From contig NZ_AP024545.1 in NCBI RefSeq assembly GCF_018406605.1, forward strand, positions 682,001 to 746,000: a stretch of DNA of 64,000 bases, read 5' to 3'. A program made the translations under genes and the position numbers. The notes under the pieces were generated by a model, which did not search any database, had not been told where the DNA came from, and was given only the letters and a program-made list of their open reading frames with translations. Origin of the DNA: Noviluteimonas caseinilytica (GTDB taxonomy: Bacteria > Pseudomonadota > Gammaproteobacteria > Xanthomonadales > Xanthomonadaceae). Positions 34,053-42,971 of the stretch are shown here, one piece after another (position 1 is the first letter of the stretch; the number at the start of each line of letters is the position of its first letter).

Positions 34053-35885
34053 ATGATGCGACTCGTACGCGCGACGCGACTCTGGTGTGTGCTTGCCTGT
34101 GCGTTTGCCGCCGCGCCTTGCGCTGCGTGGACGCCGCCGGCGACGCCGCCGGGGGAAACCTGCGAATCACTGGACGCGTGCGTCGCGACGATGCGCGTGT
34201 TCGTGCGCGACAAGGACCCGGCCGAAGTGCAGCACTGGAATGCCGCCGGGGTGCTGGCCAAACGCGTCCTCACGTTCGCGGGCGCGCAAGCGCGATTGGT
34301 CGAGCTGCTGGCGGATCCCGACAAGCGCATGGCGGACCTGGCGTCGACGGCACTCGTCGCCGGACCCGCCGTCGACCCGCGCTTCCTGCCGCAACTCGTC
34401 GCGGCCCTCGACCGCGATCTCCGCAACCTGCCGATCGCGCTCGGCTCGATCCATACCGACGAAGCCGCGCGTCACCTCGTGCGCCACTACATGGCGAGCA
34501 ATGCCTATCCGGGGGGCGCCGCCGCGGAAGGCGTGAAGCGCGAGGGCGCGCTCGCCGTCCCGCATCTGGTCGAAGCGACGCGCAACGCGCGATGCTGCGA
34601 CCACGCCGACGCCGCGCGCCTGGCCGGACTGCTGCACGAGATGCAGGACAAGGCCGCGGGTGCAGCGCCCGGCCTGATGGCGATCGCGAACGATGCCGCG
34701 AGCTCCGACGCGTTGGCGGGCGACGCAGTCTCGGTGCTGTCGGCGCTGGGAGTCCACGCGAACGCGATGGCGCCCCAACTTGTCGCGTTGCGTGCACGAC
34801 GTCCGGCCATCACGGACGCGATCGACTCGGCCCTGGTCGCGATCGGCGCGCCCAGCGGCGAGATCCTTTCCAGCCGGCTGGGCAAGGCCAACGCGGAGGA
34901 ACGCGAATGGATCCTGCGCGACATCGCGCGCGCCGGTCCGGCGGCGCGCGGCGTCGGGCCGGATCTCGTGCGGATGCTCGCCGACGCCGATCCGGCCGTG
35001 CGCCTGCAGGCGGTGGATGCGATCGGCCGCATCGGTTACACGCAGGGCGTCGATGCACTGGTGCCGCTACTCGACGATCCGCGCGATGTGAAGTTGAACT
35101 GGACGGCCGCGGAGGCGCTCGGACGATTGCAGGCGCCGCAAGCGATCCCGGCGCTCGAACACACCGCGGCATCGCACTGGTATCCCGACGTTCGCGACGA
35201 GGCCCGGCGCGCCATCGACGCGATCCGGACAGGCACTGCGGTGGAACAGGACGAGTTCGCATGGACTGTCGACCAGCTCGGCGCCGACGCGGCCTGCGAT
35301 GTCGTGGACGTGCGCGTGGCCGAACCGGGACGCCGCGACAAGCTGCGCAGCGAGCGCGACGACGCCGCGTTGAAGAAGCTCGCCTACGCATCGACCGTGG
35401 TGGGTTATGGCGCGGCGGAAGGCACCGCGCCGGTCGACGGCATCATCCACGTGACCGAGCAGAACATGGTGCGCAACGAAGAACACATCGAGCAGGTGCC
35501 GTCGGTCGGGCTACGTGTCGACGGTGGCTGGCTGGTCGGCGGCGATCGCGGCGAATGGGGTGGCGAGCTCGTCTTCTTCGGCGACGACGGCCTGCGACAG
35601 ACGATCCGCGACGGCAACATCCAGGGCCTCGGACGCATCGGCGACCGCATCGTCGCGGCCGGCGGCATCGCGCACATGACGCTCAACGACGGCATGTTGC
35701 TCGACGTGCGTCGCGGGGACGATGGGCGATGGCAGGCCACGGCCTGGCGGGGGCTTCCGGGTGCGCCCCGGGACCTGTTGCGCGTGGATGACGACACGTC
35801 GCTCGTGCGCACGCAGAGCGGCGACATCCTCGTGGACGCGGACGGCACGCTGCGCCTGGCGCGTTGCAAGACTAAGCGCCGCTGA
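34053..35885 (+). CDS. Secreted HEAT-repeat protein
   Basis: 610 residues: a signal peptide (LWCVLACAFAAAPCAAW), then about eight HEAT/Armadillo-like repeats, seen as ARLVELLADPDKRMADLASTAL, PDLVRMLADADPAVRLQAVDAIGRIG and DALVPLLDDPRDVKLNWTAAEALGRL. A C-terminal beta-rich domain (GLRVDGGWLVGGDRGEWGGELVFFGDDG) follows. It probably acts as a protein-binding scaffold in the periplasm. It has no catalytic motif. Two adjacent ATGs (34053, 34056) could initiate. Confidence 0.85.
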   Translation: MMRLVRATRLWCVLACAFAAAPCAAWTPPATPPGETCESLDACVATMRVFVRDKDPAEVQHWNAAGVLAKRVLTFAGAQARLVELLADPDKRMADLASTALVAGPAVDPRFLPQLVAALDRDLRNLPIALGSIHTDEAARHLVRHYMASNAYPGGAAAEGVKREGALAVPHLVEATRNARCCDHADAARLAGLLHEMQDKAAGAAPGLMAIANDAASSDALAGDAVSVLSALGVHANAMAPQLVALRARRPAITDAIDSALVAIGAPSGEILSSRLGKANAEEREWILRDIARAGPAARGVGPDLVRMLADADPAVRLQAVDAIGRIGYTQGVDALVPLLDDPRDVKLNWTAAEALGRLQAPQAIPALEHTAASHWYPDVRDEARRAIDAIRTGTAVEQDEFAWTVDQLGADAACDVVDVRVAEPGRRDKLRSERDDAALKKLAYASTVVGYGAAEGTAPVDGIIHVTEQNMVRNEEHIEQVPSVGLRVDGGWLVGGDRGEWGGELVFFGDDGLRQTIRDGNIQGLGRIGDRIVAAGGIAHMTLNDGMLLDVRRGDDGRWQATAWRGLPGAPRDLLRVDDDTSLVRTQSGDILVDADGTLRLARCKTKRR

Positions 35886-35908
35886 CGGGCCTGCGCGCGT
35901 CCAGCGCC

Positions 35909-36484
35909 TCAGGCATCCCGCGGCAATACGGTCAGCACGCGCGCGATGAACAGGTGGTACTCGCGCAGGAAGTTGCGCAGGAATTCCTCGGTCGAGGCCT
36001 CCGTGACTTCACCGCTGTCCGTGATCAGGCCCGGCTTGAACTGGAGGTAGGCCTCCACGGTGTTCATCAGCGGCGAGTTGCAGAAGCACAGCACGCTGCG
36101 CAGGTGTTGTTGCGCCACCGCGGTGCCGATCGCGCCCGGCGAGGTGCCGATCAACGCCGTCGGCTTGCGCGCGAACGAGTTGGTGCCCCACGGGCGGCTC
36201 GCCCAATCGATGGCGTTCTTCAGCGCGCCCGGGATCGAGCGGTTGTATTCCGGCGTGACGAACAGGATCCCGTCGACCTCGGCGATCGCCTGCTTGAAGG
36301 CTTTCGCGACCGGCGGATAGTCCGCGTCGTAGTCGTAGCTGTAGAGCGGCAACTCGCGGATCGGGATTTCCTTGAGCACGAGTTTCGCGTCCGGGGCGAG
36401 CTTGGTCAGCGCCTGCGCGAGCAGACGGTTGATCGAGGCCTTCGCCAGGCTCCCCACCAGGACACCCACGGTGTACGTCGACAT
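35909..36484 (-). CDS. NADPH-dependent FMN reductase family protein
   Basis: 191 residues. The flavodoxin-like fold shows the FMN loop GVLVGSLAKASINRLLAQAL, VDGILFVTPEYNRSIPGALKNAIDW (the P-E-Y-N-x-S motif of chromate/quinone reductases) and KPTALIGTSPGAIGTAVAQQHL. It reduces FMN, quinones or metals using NADPH in the cytoplasm. The start at 36484 follows an AGGAGG site at good spacing; the preceding PQQ dehydrogenase stop overlaps it, so they are coupled. Confidence 0.93.
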   Translation of the reverse strand: MSTYTVGVLVGSLAKASINRLLAQALTKLAPDAKLVLKEIPIRELPLYSYDYDADYPPVAKAFKQAIAEVDGILFVTPEYNRSIPGALKNAIDWASRPWGTNSFARKPTALIGTSPGAIGTAVAQQHLRSVLCFCNSPLMNTVEAYLQFKPGLITDSGEVTEASTEEFLRNFLREYHLFIARVLTVLPRDA

Positions 36485-37794
36485 CATCCACCTCCTGCGG
36501 GCGCTTGCGGCGCCACGCGCCAGATCGTGTTCGAAAGATCGTCCGCCACGATGAGCGCACCGCGCGGATCGACGGTCACGCCGACCGGCCGGCCGCGCGT
36601 CATGCCATCCGTGCCGCGGAAGCCGGTGACGAAGTCGACCGGCGGGCCCGCGGGCCGTCCATCGCGGAACGGCACGAAGACGACCTTGTAGCCGACGGGG
36701 TTGTGCCGATTCCAGCTGCCGTGTTCACCGACGAACACGCCGTCGGCGAACCGCGCGCCCATGGACGGCATCGAGAACGCCACGCCGAGTGCCGCGACGT
36801 GCGAGCCGAGGCCGTAATCCGGACGGATCGCCGAGGCGACTTTTTCCGGATTACCGGGCTGCACGCGCGGGTCGACGTTCTGGCCCCAGTAACTGAAGGG
36901 CCAGCCGTAGAAGCCGCCTTCGCGCACCGACGTCAGGTAATCGGGCACGAGGTTCGGGCCGAGTTCGTCGCGTTCGTTCACCACGGCCCACAAGCGGCCC
37001 GTGCCCGGCTGGATCGCCAGTGCGGTGGGATTGCGCAGGCCGGTAGCGTAATTGCGGTGCGCGCCCGTCGTCGCATCCACTTCCCACACGCGCGCGCGAT
37101 CGAGCTCGGCGTCCATGCCGCGCTCGGTGATGTTGCTGTTGGAGCCGATGCCGACGTACAGCAAGCGCCCATCCGCGCTGGCGGCGAGCGACTTGGTCCA
37201 GTGGTGGTTGATCGCCGACGGCAACTCGGTGACCTGCACGGGCTTGCCGCTCGCGTGCGTTTGCCCGTCGCGGTAGTCGAACTTCAGCAACGCATCCTGG
37301 TCGGCGACATACAAGCGTCCCTCGACCAGCGCCAGGCCGTACGGTGCGTTGAGGTGATCGGCGAAGACGGTCTTCAGTTCGTACTTGCCGTCGCTGTCCG
37401 CGTCGCGCAGCAGCGTGAGGCGGTTGCCGCCTTTTACGGGGCTGGTGCCTTTCGCCTTGATGCGCCCGGCGACGAAATCCTTCGGGCGCAACTTCGGTTC
37501 GTCGGCACCGCCGCGGCCTTCGGCAACGAGGATGTCGCCGTTGGGCAGGATCAGGGTTTGCCGCGGGATCGCGAGATCGATGGCGATGGCGGTGATCGTG
37601 TATCCGGCTGGGACCGCGGGACGCGCGTTGCCCCAGGCCGCGGGACTCGCGATCGCCATGTCGGGCAACAGGCCACTTTGCTGTTCCGGGAGCTTCGGGT
37701 TGGCGCCGACCTGCGGCACGTCGGGATCGGTGCCGCCGCACGCACCCAGCAGCGTTGCGGAAACGAGAATGGCGAGAGGCTTCATGCGGTTCAT
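36484..37794 (-). CDS. PQQ-dependent sugar (sorbosone) dehydrogenase-like lipoprotein
   Basis: 436 residues. Lipobox LLGACG near residue 19 marks an exported lipoprotein. The six-bladed propeller shows LPNGDILVAEGRGG, LNAPYGLALVEGRLYVADQDALLKFDY, LPSAINHHWTKSLAASADGRLLYVGIGSNSN (with the catalytic-type HHW) and YATGLRNPTALAIQPGTGRLWAVVNERDELG. It oxidises an aldose or similar sugar with PQQ. It lies between a DUF2231 membrane protein (4-base overlap) and the FMN reductase: an operon of three. Confidence 0.9.
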   Translation of the reverse strand: MNRMKPLAILVSATLLGACGGTDPDVPQVGANPKLPEQQSGLLPDMAIASPAAWGNARPAVPAGYTITAIAIDLAIPRQTLILPNGDILVAEGRGGADEPKLRPKDFVAGRIKAKGTSPVKGGNRLTLLRDADSDGKYELKTVFADHLNAPYGLALVEGRLYVADQDALLKFDYRDGQTHASGKPVQVTELPSAINHHWTKSLAASADGRLLYVGIGSNSNITERGMDAELDRARVWEVDATTGAHRNYATGLRNPTALAIQPGTGRLWAVVNERDELGPNLVPDYLTSVREGGFYGWPFSYWGQNVDPRVQPGNPEKVASAIRPDYGLGSHVAALGVAFSMPSMGARFADGVFVGEHGSWNRHNPVGYKVVFVPFRDGRPAGPPVDFVTGFRGTDGMTRGRPVGVTVDPRGALIVADDLSNTIWRVAPQAPAGGG

Positions 37795-38222
37795 GGCGTG
37801 CTCCTCCAGCGATAGCTGGTGAAGCCGAGCCACGTCGCGATGCAGGCCAGCACGAACACCACGATGGACAACACGAATCCCGTCGGCATCGTGGCAAACG
37901 CATCGCGCGAGTGCACGAAGGCGTCGATCAAGCCGAGCACCCACAGCACCAGCACGACGAGCAAGGCGATGGGACGAAGCCCGCGACGCCGGTCGGCGCG
38001 CAGGAATTTCGCCACCTCGCACAGCAGCGCGAAGCCCGCGAACACGAGGCCCCCGGCGATCAGCCAGATGGCGAAGTTGACCCACTGCACCTGGTAGCTC
38101 GTGGTGTAGGCGTAGTCGCTCAGCACCGCGCCCAGGAACAGCGGCACCATCGCGGACAGGAAGAAGGCGTGCGCCGGGTGCAGGGGCGCGGCGTGCGTCG
38201 GCTCGGCCGTTGCGGTGACCAT
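37791..38222 (-). CDS. DUF2231-like membrane protein
   Basis: 143 residues with four hydrophobic spans (HPAHAFFLSAMVPLFLGAVLSDYAY, WVNFAIWLIAGGLVFAGFALLCEV, PIALLVVLVLWVLGLIDAFVH, GFVLSIVVFVLACIATWLGF). The H-P-x-H start and YWxxW-like spans fit DUF2231, small inner-membrane proteins commonly beside heme or PQQ dehydrogenases. It may pass electrons or anchor the dehydrogenase. It is the first gene of the operon. The 185-base gap before the divergent hydrolase gene likely holds the promoters. Confidence 0.85.
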   Translation of the reverse strand: MVTATAEPTHAAPLHPAHAFFLSAMVPLFLGAVLSDYAYTTSYQVQWVNFAIWLIAGGLVFAGFALLCEVAKFLRADRRRGLRPIALLVVLVLWVLGLIDAFVHSRDAFATMPTGFVLSIVVFVLACIATWLGFTSYRWRSTP

Positions 38223-38407
38223 GACAGGATTCCTTCGAAACGCGAGGTCGCTTCGCGCTGCCACACCTTCGGAGCGACGGCGTGTACGAGGTGTGTTGGC
38301 ACGCGCATCCCAACGGATGAGCTGACGGCGCGGCGCGCAGGCCAGCGGACGATCAGCGGACGCACGATCCTTACCTTCGCGGCTCCTTCCGGAACCTGGA
38401 GTCCGCC

Positions 38408-39316
38408 ATGGCGATCTTCGAATCCATCACGTCCTTCTTCACCGACGACGATGCGGCGACGACCGTCGCCCTCTTCAACCATTCACGACCGCACGCGCGC
38501 ACGCCGGTGTTCGTGTGCCTGCCGGCGATGGGTGTCGCCGCAAGCTTCTACACGCCGTTCGCCGAAGCGCTTGCAAAGGCGACCGCGGGCGTGGCGGTGC
38601 TCGCCGACCTGCGCGGACAAGGCAGCAGTCCGGCGCTTGCACGGCGCGGTGCACAGTTCGGATACCACGAGATCGTGGCGCAGGACATTCCGGCGTTGCT
38701 CGATGCGATCGCCGCGCAGTTTCCCGGGAGGCCGCTGTACCTCGTCGGCCATAGCCTCGGTGGCCAGCTCGGCAGTCTTGCGGCCGTGCACGCAGCGCGC
38801 CGGTTGTCGGGCTTGATCCTGGTGGCGAGCGGCACCGCGCACTATCGCGCGTGGCCACAAGCGCTGCGGTGGCGCGCGCGCATGACGGTGCAGGCCGTGC
38901 GGTTCGTGTCCGCGTTGTTGCCGTGGTATCCGGGCCGATTGCTGGGCTTCGGCGGCGACCAGCCGCGTCGCTTCATGGCCGACTGGCGTCACAACGCCAG
39001 CACCGGCCGGTATCGCATCGCCGGCAGTAGAATCGATTACGAGGAGGCGCTGCATGACGTCGCGTTGCCCGTGCTGTCGGTCGAACTGCGCGACGATCCC
39101 GTGGCGCCGACGGGCGCGACGCGCGAACTGCTCGCGAAGCTTGCGTCCGCTACGATCACGCGGCGCCGGATCGACGGCGTCACCACCGACGCACCGTGGC
39201 GCCGCCACTTCTCGTGGGCCCGGCATCCGGATGCGGTGGTCGCCGAGATCGTCGCCTGGACGTGCGCACGATCGCGCCGGGTCGCCAACGCGTGTGTCGA
39301 GCGGGACGCGGCATGA
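38408..39316 (+). CDS. Alpha/beta hydrolase (serine aminopeptidase S33-like)
   Basis: 302 residues, cytosolic. Hydrolase elements: VFVCLPAMGVAASFYTPFAEAL (oxyanion strand), ADLRGQGSS, YLVGHSLGGQLG (Ser nucleophile) and, near the end, WRRHFSWARHPDAV where His could complete the triad; the acid is probably in ELRDDPVAP. It ends with ATGA overlapping the start of the SARP-hydrolase fusion gene, so both are translated as a pair. The substrate is unknown. Confidence 0.88.
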   Translation: MAIFESITSFFTDDDAATTVALFNHSRPHARTPVFVCLPAMGVAASFYTPFAEALAKATAGVAVLADLRGQGSSPALARRGAQFGYHEIVAQDIPALLDAIAAQFPGRPLYLVGHSLGGQLGSLAAVHAARRLSGLILVASGTAHYRAWPQALRWRARMTVQAVRFVSALLPWYPGRLLGFGGDQPRRFMADWRHNASTGRYRIAGSRIDYEEALHDVALPVLSVELRDDPVAPTGATRELLAKLASATITRRRIDGVTTDAPWRRHFSWARHPDAVVAEIVAWTCARSRRVANACVERDAA

Positions 39317-40956
39317 GCGTTGAGGCCGCGGCGCATTCCGCGCTTCGCGTGCTCGGCCCGGTGCGGCTGGAGCACGCAGCGGGTGCGTTCGAGCCCGGCG
39401 CGCGCCGCGAGCAGGCGGTCCTCGCGCTGCTCGCTGCCGAAGCGCGTCCGATGAGTCGTACGCGCCTTGCGGCCATGCTGTGGCCGGACGCAGATGACGT
39501 CGACGCGCGCGGGCGACTGCGGCGGTTGTTGCATGCGTTGTCGCGCCACGTGAGGCACGACGCGTTGGTGGTCGATCGGCAGACCGTTGCGCTTGCAGGC
39601 GACGTGAGTGCCGACACCGATCTGTCGGCGCTGCGTCGCGCGCTGGCAGATGGCCTGTATCGCACGAACGAGGACACGGGCGAGGCGCGGCTAGCAGCCC
39701 TCGAGGAATCGGCGCGACTGGCCGCTGCGGAGTTCGCGGAAGGCCTGGTGCTCGACGAATGCGACGAACTGTCGGCATGGCTCGACCGGCAACGCGAATC
39801 GCTGCGCCAGGCGCGCGCGCAGGCGCTCTCGCAACTCGCCACGCGGCTCGAAGGCGCGGGACAGCACGCGCGCGCGCTCCACCATGCGCAGGACCTGGTC
39901 GCGATCGATGCGTTGAACGAAATCGCGCAACGCCAGGTCATCCGGTTGCTGGCCGCCGTCGGACCGCCGCACGCAGCCTTGCAACAGGTCGCGCGCTTGC
40001 GGCAGGTGCTGCACGACGAGCTCGGCGTCGAACCGGAAACCGAGACGCAGCAGCTCGCCGACGAAATCCACGCGCGCGAAGCCGGCGCGACGCCGCGCGC
40101 AGAGACGCCAACGCCCGTCGCGGTGCGCTACACGCGCAGCGGCGATGTGCACCTCGCCTACCAGGTGGTCGGCGATGGGCCGCTCGATGTGCTGCTCGTG
40201 AGCGGCTTCGTTTCGAACCTGGAGCAAGCGTGGGAGCCCGGCGGGCCGGCGGACTTCCTGCACGCAATCGCGCGGGACTTCCGGCTCATCCTGTACGACC
40301 GGCGTGGGGTCGGGCTTTCGGATCGCACCGTCGATCCCGCCGACACGTCGGTGAGCAGCGCGGATTCGCTGGCGATCCTCGACGCGGCGGGCAGTCGCCG
40401 TGCACTCGTGTTCGGCGTGTCTGAAGGCGGGCCGATCGCGATCCGCCTGGCCGTCGAGCATCCGGAACGCGTGGCGGGCCTGGCGTTGTGGGGCACGCTC
40501 GCGCGCGGCACGTCCACGCACGATTACCCGTGGGCGCTGACGGCCGCGCAATACGACCGTTGGCTCGATGCGCTCGTCGCGCAATGGGGACGGCCGGTGG
40601 CGCTCGACACCTTCGCGCCGGACGACGCCAACGATCCGGTGCTGCAACGCTGGTGGGCGCGGATGCTGCGCCTGGGATCCAGTCCGCGCTGCATGCAGGC
40701 CGTGCTGCGCACGCTCGCGCTGAGCGATGTGCGCGCGTTGCTGCCGCAAGTGCGCGTGCCCACGCTGGTCATGCATCGCACGGGCGACCGCGCGGTGCGC
40801 GTCGGCGCCGGCCGCCAACTCGCAACCGCCATTCCCGGCGCACAGTGGCGCGAATGGCCCGGCACCGCGCATTGGTGGTGGCTGGGCGAGACGGCGCCGA
40901 TCCTCGAGGCGATCGCGGAGTTCGCGAGAAGATTGTCGAACCACGTCGCGCGCTAG
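39313..40956 (+). CDS. SARP-type wHTH-BTAD regulator fused to alpha/beta hydrolase
   Basis: 547 residues. Residues ~10-95 form a winged-helix Trans_reg_C domain (LRVLGPVRLE ... SRTRLAAMLWPDADDVDARGRLRRLLHALSR). Residues ~110-255 form the BTAD helical activation domain (LDECDELSAWLDRQRESLRQARAQALSQLATRLEGAG). From ~285 on is a full alpha/beta hydrolase (DVHLAYQVVGDGPLDVLLVSGF, RLILYDRRGVGLSDRT, ALVFGVSEGGPIAIRLA with Ser nucleophile, final GTAHWWWLGE with His). It overlaps the upstream hydrolase gene by 4 bases (ATGA). Such fusions suggest a transcription factor that uses a hydrolase fold as a small-molecule sensor. Target genes are not known. Confidence 0.85.
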   Translation: MSVEAAAHSALRVLGPVRLEHAAGAFEPGARREQAVLALLAAEARPMSRTRLAAMLWPDADDVDARGRLRRLLHALSRHVRHDALVVDRQTVALAGDVSADTDLSALRRALADGLYRTNEDTGEARLAALEESARLAAAEFAEGLVLDECDELSAWLDRQRESLRQARAQALSQLATRLEGAGQHARALHHAQDLVAIDALNEIAQRQVIRLLAAVGPPHAALQQVARLRQVLHDELGVEPETETQQLADEIHAREAGATPRAETPTPVAVRYTRSGDVHLAYQVVGDGPLDVLLVSGFVSNLEQAWEPGGPADFLHAIARDFRLILYDRRGVGLSDRTVDPADTSVSSADSLAILDAAGSRRALVFGVSEGGPIAIRLAVEHPERVAGLALWGTLARGTSTHDYPWALTAAQYDRWLDALVAQWGRPVALDTFAPDDANDPVLQRWWARMLRLGSSPRCMQAVLRTLALSDVRALLPQVRVPTLVMHRTGDRAVRVGAGRQLATAIPGAQWREWPGTAHWWWLGETAPILEAIAEFARRLSNHVAR

Positions 40957-40988
40957 GGGAAGCGATTCTCCTCCCCTGCGCCGTTGGA

Positions 40989-41387
40989 TCAGGCCATCAA
41001 TTTCGGCAGCACGAACGCGAAGGCCGCGCCCGTGGCGACCGCGACGAGCGCGAACCACCACAGCACCGCACTGACCGCGCGCAGGCGACGGCACGCCGCC
41101 GCGGCCGCCGGATCGGCGGGACACGGCAACGATCGCGCGCGCCACGTCATCGCACCGGACAGGGCGAGCATCACCGTTGCGGTGCCGAACACGAGCGCCT
41201 TGTGCTCCGACAACCAGATGAGTTGCGGCACCGCGGTGACAAGCCCCGCCAGCGCCGCACCCGCGCCCAGCGCCACCATGACGGCGGGCAGCACGCAGCA
41301 CACGAGCGTGCCGGTGCTGGCGAGCAACGCCAGCGCGGCGACACCGACGTTGCGCTTGAGCGGTGCGTTCGCGACGACGTCACTCAT
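40989..41387 (-). CDS. MerT-like metal transporter membrane protein
   Basis: 132 residues, four transmembrane spans, inner membrane. The first span contains LALLASTGTLVCCVLPAVMVALGAG, whose vicinal Cys-Cys and following Pro match mercuric transporter MerT/MerC-type pores. A later loop reads SLPCPADPAAAAACRRL. It overlaps the HMA gene by 8 bases, so the two are coupled. It likely moves a thiophilic metal delivered by the periplasmic HMA protein. Whether that metal is Hg, Cu or Zn cannot be decided. Confidence 0.8.
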   Translation of the reverse strand: MSDVVANAPLKRNVGVAALALLASTGTLVCCVLPAVMVALGAGAALAGLVTAVPQLIWLSEHKALVFGTATVMLALSGAMTWRARSLPCPADPAAAAACRRLRAVSAVLWWFALVAVATGAAFAFVLPKLMA

Positions 41388-41787
41388 GCGTGCCCATGCC
41401 CGGCATGTCCTGCATGGCGCCGTCGTGGTGGTGCTTCGCCGGATCGGCCTTCGGCTGCGCCTTCTCGTTCGACACGCGCGCGCGGATCGCCGAGATCGGT
41501 TCGTCGGTGCGGCGGATCGTGACGAGCTTGTAGCCGGCATCGGTGATCGCCTTCTTCAACGCGGCGTCGTCGATGTCCTGCCCGCCCTTGAGTTCGACGG
41601 CGACGATGCGGTGCTCGAGGCTGACGAACACGTGCGACGTGGCCGGGAATTCCTTCAGCGTCTTCTCGATCCCCTGCGCGCAGAACGCGCACACCAGGCC
41701 GTTGACGTCCATCTCGATCGTCTTCGCGAACACGCCCGGCGCAATGCCGATGAGCGCGGCGAAGAACAGGGCTTTGAAAATCTTCAT
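41380..41787 (-). CDS. Periplasmic heavy-metal-associated (HMA) domain protein
   Basis: 135 residues: signal peptide (KIFKALFFAALIGIAPGVFAK), HMA fold TIEMDVNGLVCAFCAQGIEKTLKEFPATSHVFVSLEHRIVAVELKGG (CxxC metal site at about residues 33-36), then a linker and a C-terminal tail with HHHDGAMQDMPGMGTHE, a His/Met-rich copper-like sponge. It resembles MerP with an added copper tail. It sits upstream of the MerT-like gene. Confidence 0.87.
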   Translation of the reverse strand: MKIFKALFFAALIGIAPGVFAKTIEMDVNGLVCAFCAQGIEKTLKEFPATSHVFVSLEHRIVAVELKGGQDIDDAALKKAITDAGYKLVTIRRTDEPISAIRARVSNEKAQPKADPAKHHHDGAMQDMPGMGTHE

Positions 41788-41807
41788 GTGTGCTTTGTCC
41801 TTGGAAA

Positions 41808-42461
41808 TCAGAAATTGAACATGGCCATGGCTTGCACCTTGCCGTCGGTCGTGGCGCCGAATTCCACCCACGTGCCGCCCTTGAAGAAGCGGACGAGCAA
41901 GGCGGTTTCGGTGCCTTCGGAGATGCCGCCGGTATAGCGGCGCCCCTGGACGACGAACCACGTGGCCAGCTTGTCGTAATCGTGCGCGTACGGCGCCCAC
42001 CCGAGTTGCACGGTGTCGATGCGGTGGGAAAACCGGTCGCTATCGTGCAGGTCGGACCGGAACGACGAATACACGCGCCGCGTTTCGTAGTCGGCCTGGA
42101 CGCCGACGTTGCGCGACAGCTCGGGTCCTTCGAAATCGTTGCCCGTCGCGCGCCCGAGGCCGCCCCACACGAAGACGTTGGCCTGCGCGTCCGGCAGGTT
42201 CCATCGCTTCGCGAGCAGGTTGGCGCGCAGGTAGCTGATGTTGCGTCGCTTCGCCCCGTCTTCGCTGTCGAGTTCCAGCCACCCGCCACCGACCGAATAC
42301 CAGTAGCGCGGCGCGTAGAACATCTGCGCCTCATACATCGTGCCCGCGCCCCACTCCAGCATCAGCGTCTTGCCTTTCGCGAACGCGATCGGCTTCGCCG
42401 TCGCCGCCAGCGGCAACAGCCCGAGCAGCAAGCAAGCTGCCCAGCGTTCCAACAGGTTCAT
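41808..42461 (-). CDS. Outer-membrane beta-barrel protein in metal operon
   Basis: 217 residues with a signal peptide (LLLGLLPLAATAK). The rest alternates strands with aromatic ends (TMYEAQMFYAPRYWYSVGGGWLEL ... TTDGKVQAMAMFNF) and ends with the terminal Phe typical of outer-membrane barrels. It is not a known family to me. Its position between a CopL-like leader and the HMA/MerT pair, with gaps of 20-71 bases, suggests it is part of the same metal-handling unit. Confidence 0.72.
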   Translation of the reverse strand: MNLLERWAACLLLGLLPLAATAKPIAFAKGKTLMLEWGAGTMYEAQMFYAPRYWYSVGGGWLELDSEDGAKRRNISYLRANLLAKRWNLPDAQANVFVWGGLGRATGNDFEGPELSRNVGVQADYETRRVYSSFRSDLHDSDRFSHRIDTVQLGWAPYAHDYDKLATWFVVQGRRYTGGISEGTETALLVRFFKGGTWVEFGATTDGKVQAMAMFNF

Positions 42462-42532
42462 GCCATCGCTCCATGGAAGCCGCACGCGGCGGCGTCGGGC
42501 GCACGCAGCGCCCGCGGATCACTTCGGAGGGA

Positions 42533-42901
42533 TCAGGCGATGGGCGGCCGGAGTGGCGTCTCGAGGACGCGCGAGGGCACGAACAGCACATCGATGGTGA
42601 CGAAGCGATCCGGCACCGGAACGTGTGCGGAGACGCGCGCCATCGCCGGCAAGCACGCCGCGGCGCCCAGGCATGCCGCGAGGCTGCAATGCGCCTTCGC
42701 GCAAGGATCCGTGGCGGGCGCCTGCTGCATCGCGTCCATGTGGTCGCACGGCATGTCCATCGCCACCGCCGGCACGGCCGGCGCAGGGAGGCTGGCGATC
42801 GCCTCCTGCGCCGCGACCACGGGCGCCACGACCCCGGCCAGGCTCATCGAAGCGACGAGGACCAGGTGCAGCGCGAGGCGGGCGAGGTTGCGGAGCGGCA
42901 T
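42533..42901 (-). CDS. CopL-like metal-binding regulatory/leader protein
   Basis: 122 residues: signal segment (LALHLVLVASMSLAGVVAPVVA), then Met/His/Cys-rich MDMPCDHMDAMQQ and CAKAHCSLAACLGAAAC, and a C-terminus ending LETPLRPPIA. CopL family members in Xanthomonas and Stenotrophomonas precede copper resistance operons and are Cys/His-rich with an RPPI ending. It is the first gene of the metal-handling operon. The RPPIA tail matches the small protein of the zinc operon at 29891. Confidence 0.7.
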   Translation of the reverse strand: MPLRNLARLALHLVLVASMSLAGVVAPVVAAQEAIASLPAPAVPAVAMDMPCDHMDAMQQAPATDPCAKAHCSLAACLGAAACLPAMARVSAHVPVPDRFVTIDVLFVPSRVLETPLRPPIA

Positions 42902-42971
42902 GGGCGGGATTCTACGCCCGCCAGCGAACCCGCAATGTGCGGCGGATCCAAAGCCTGCATCGGATGCTGCC

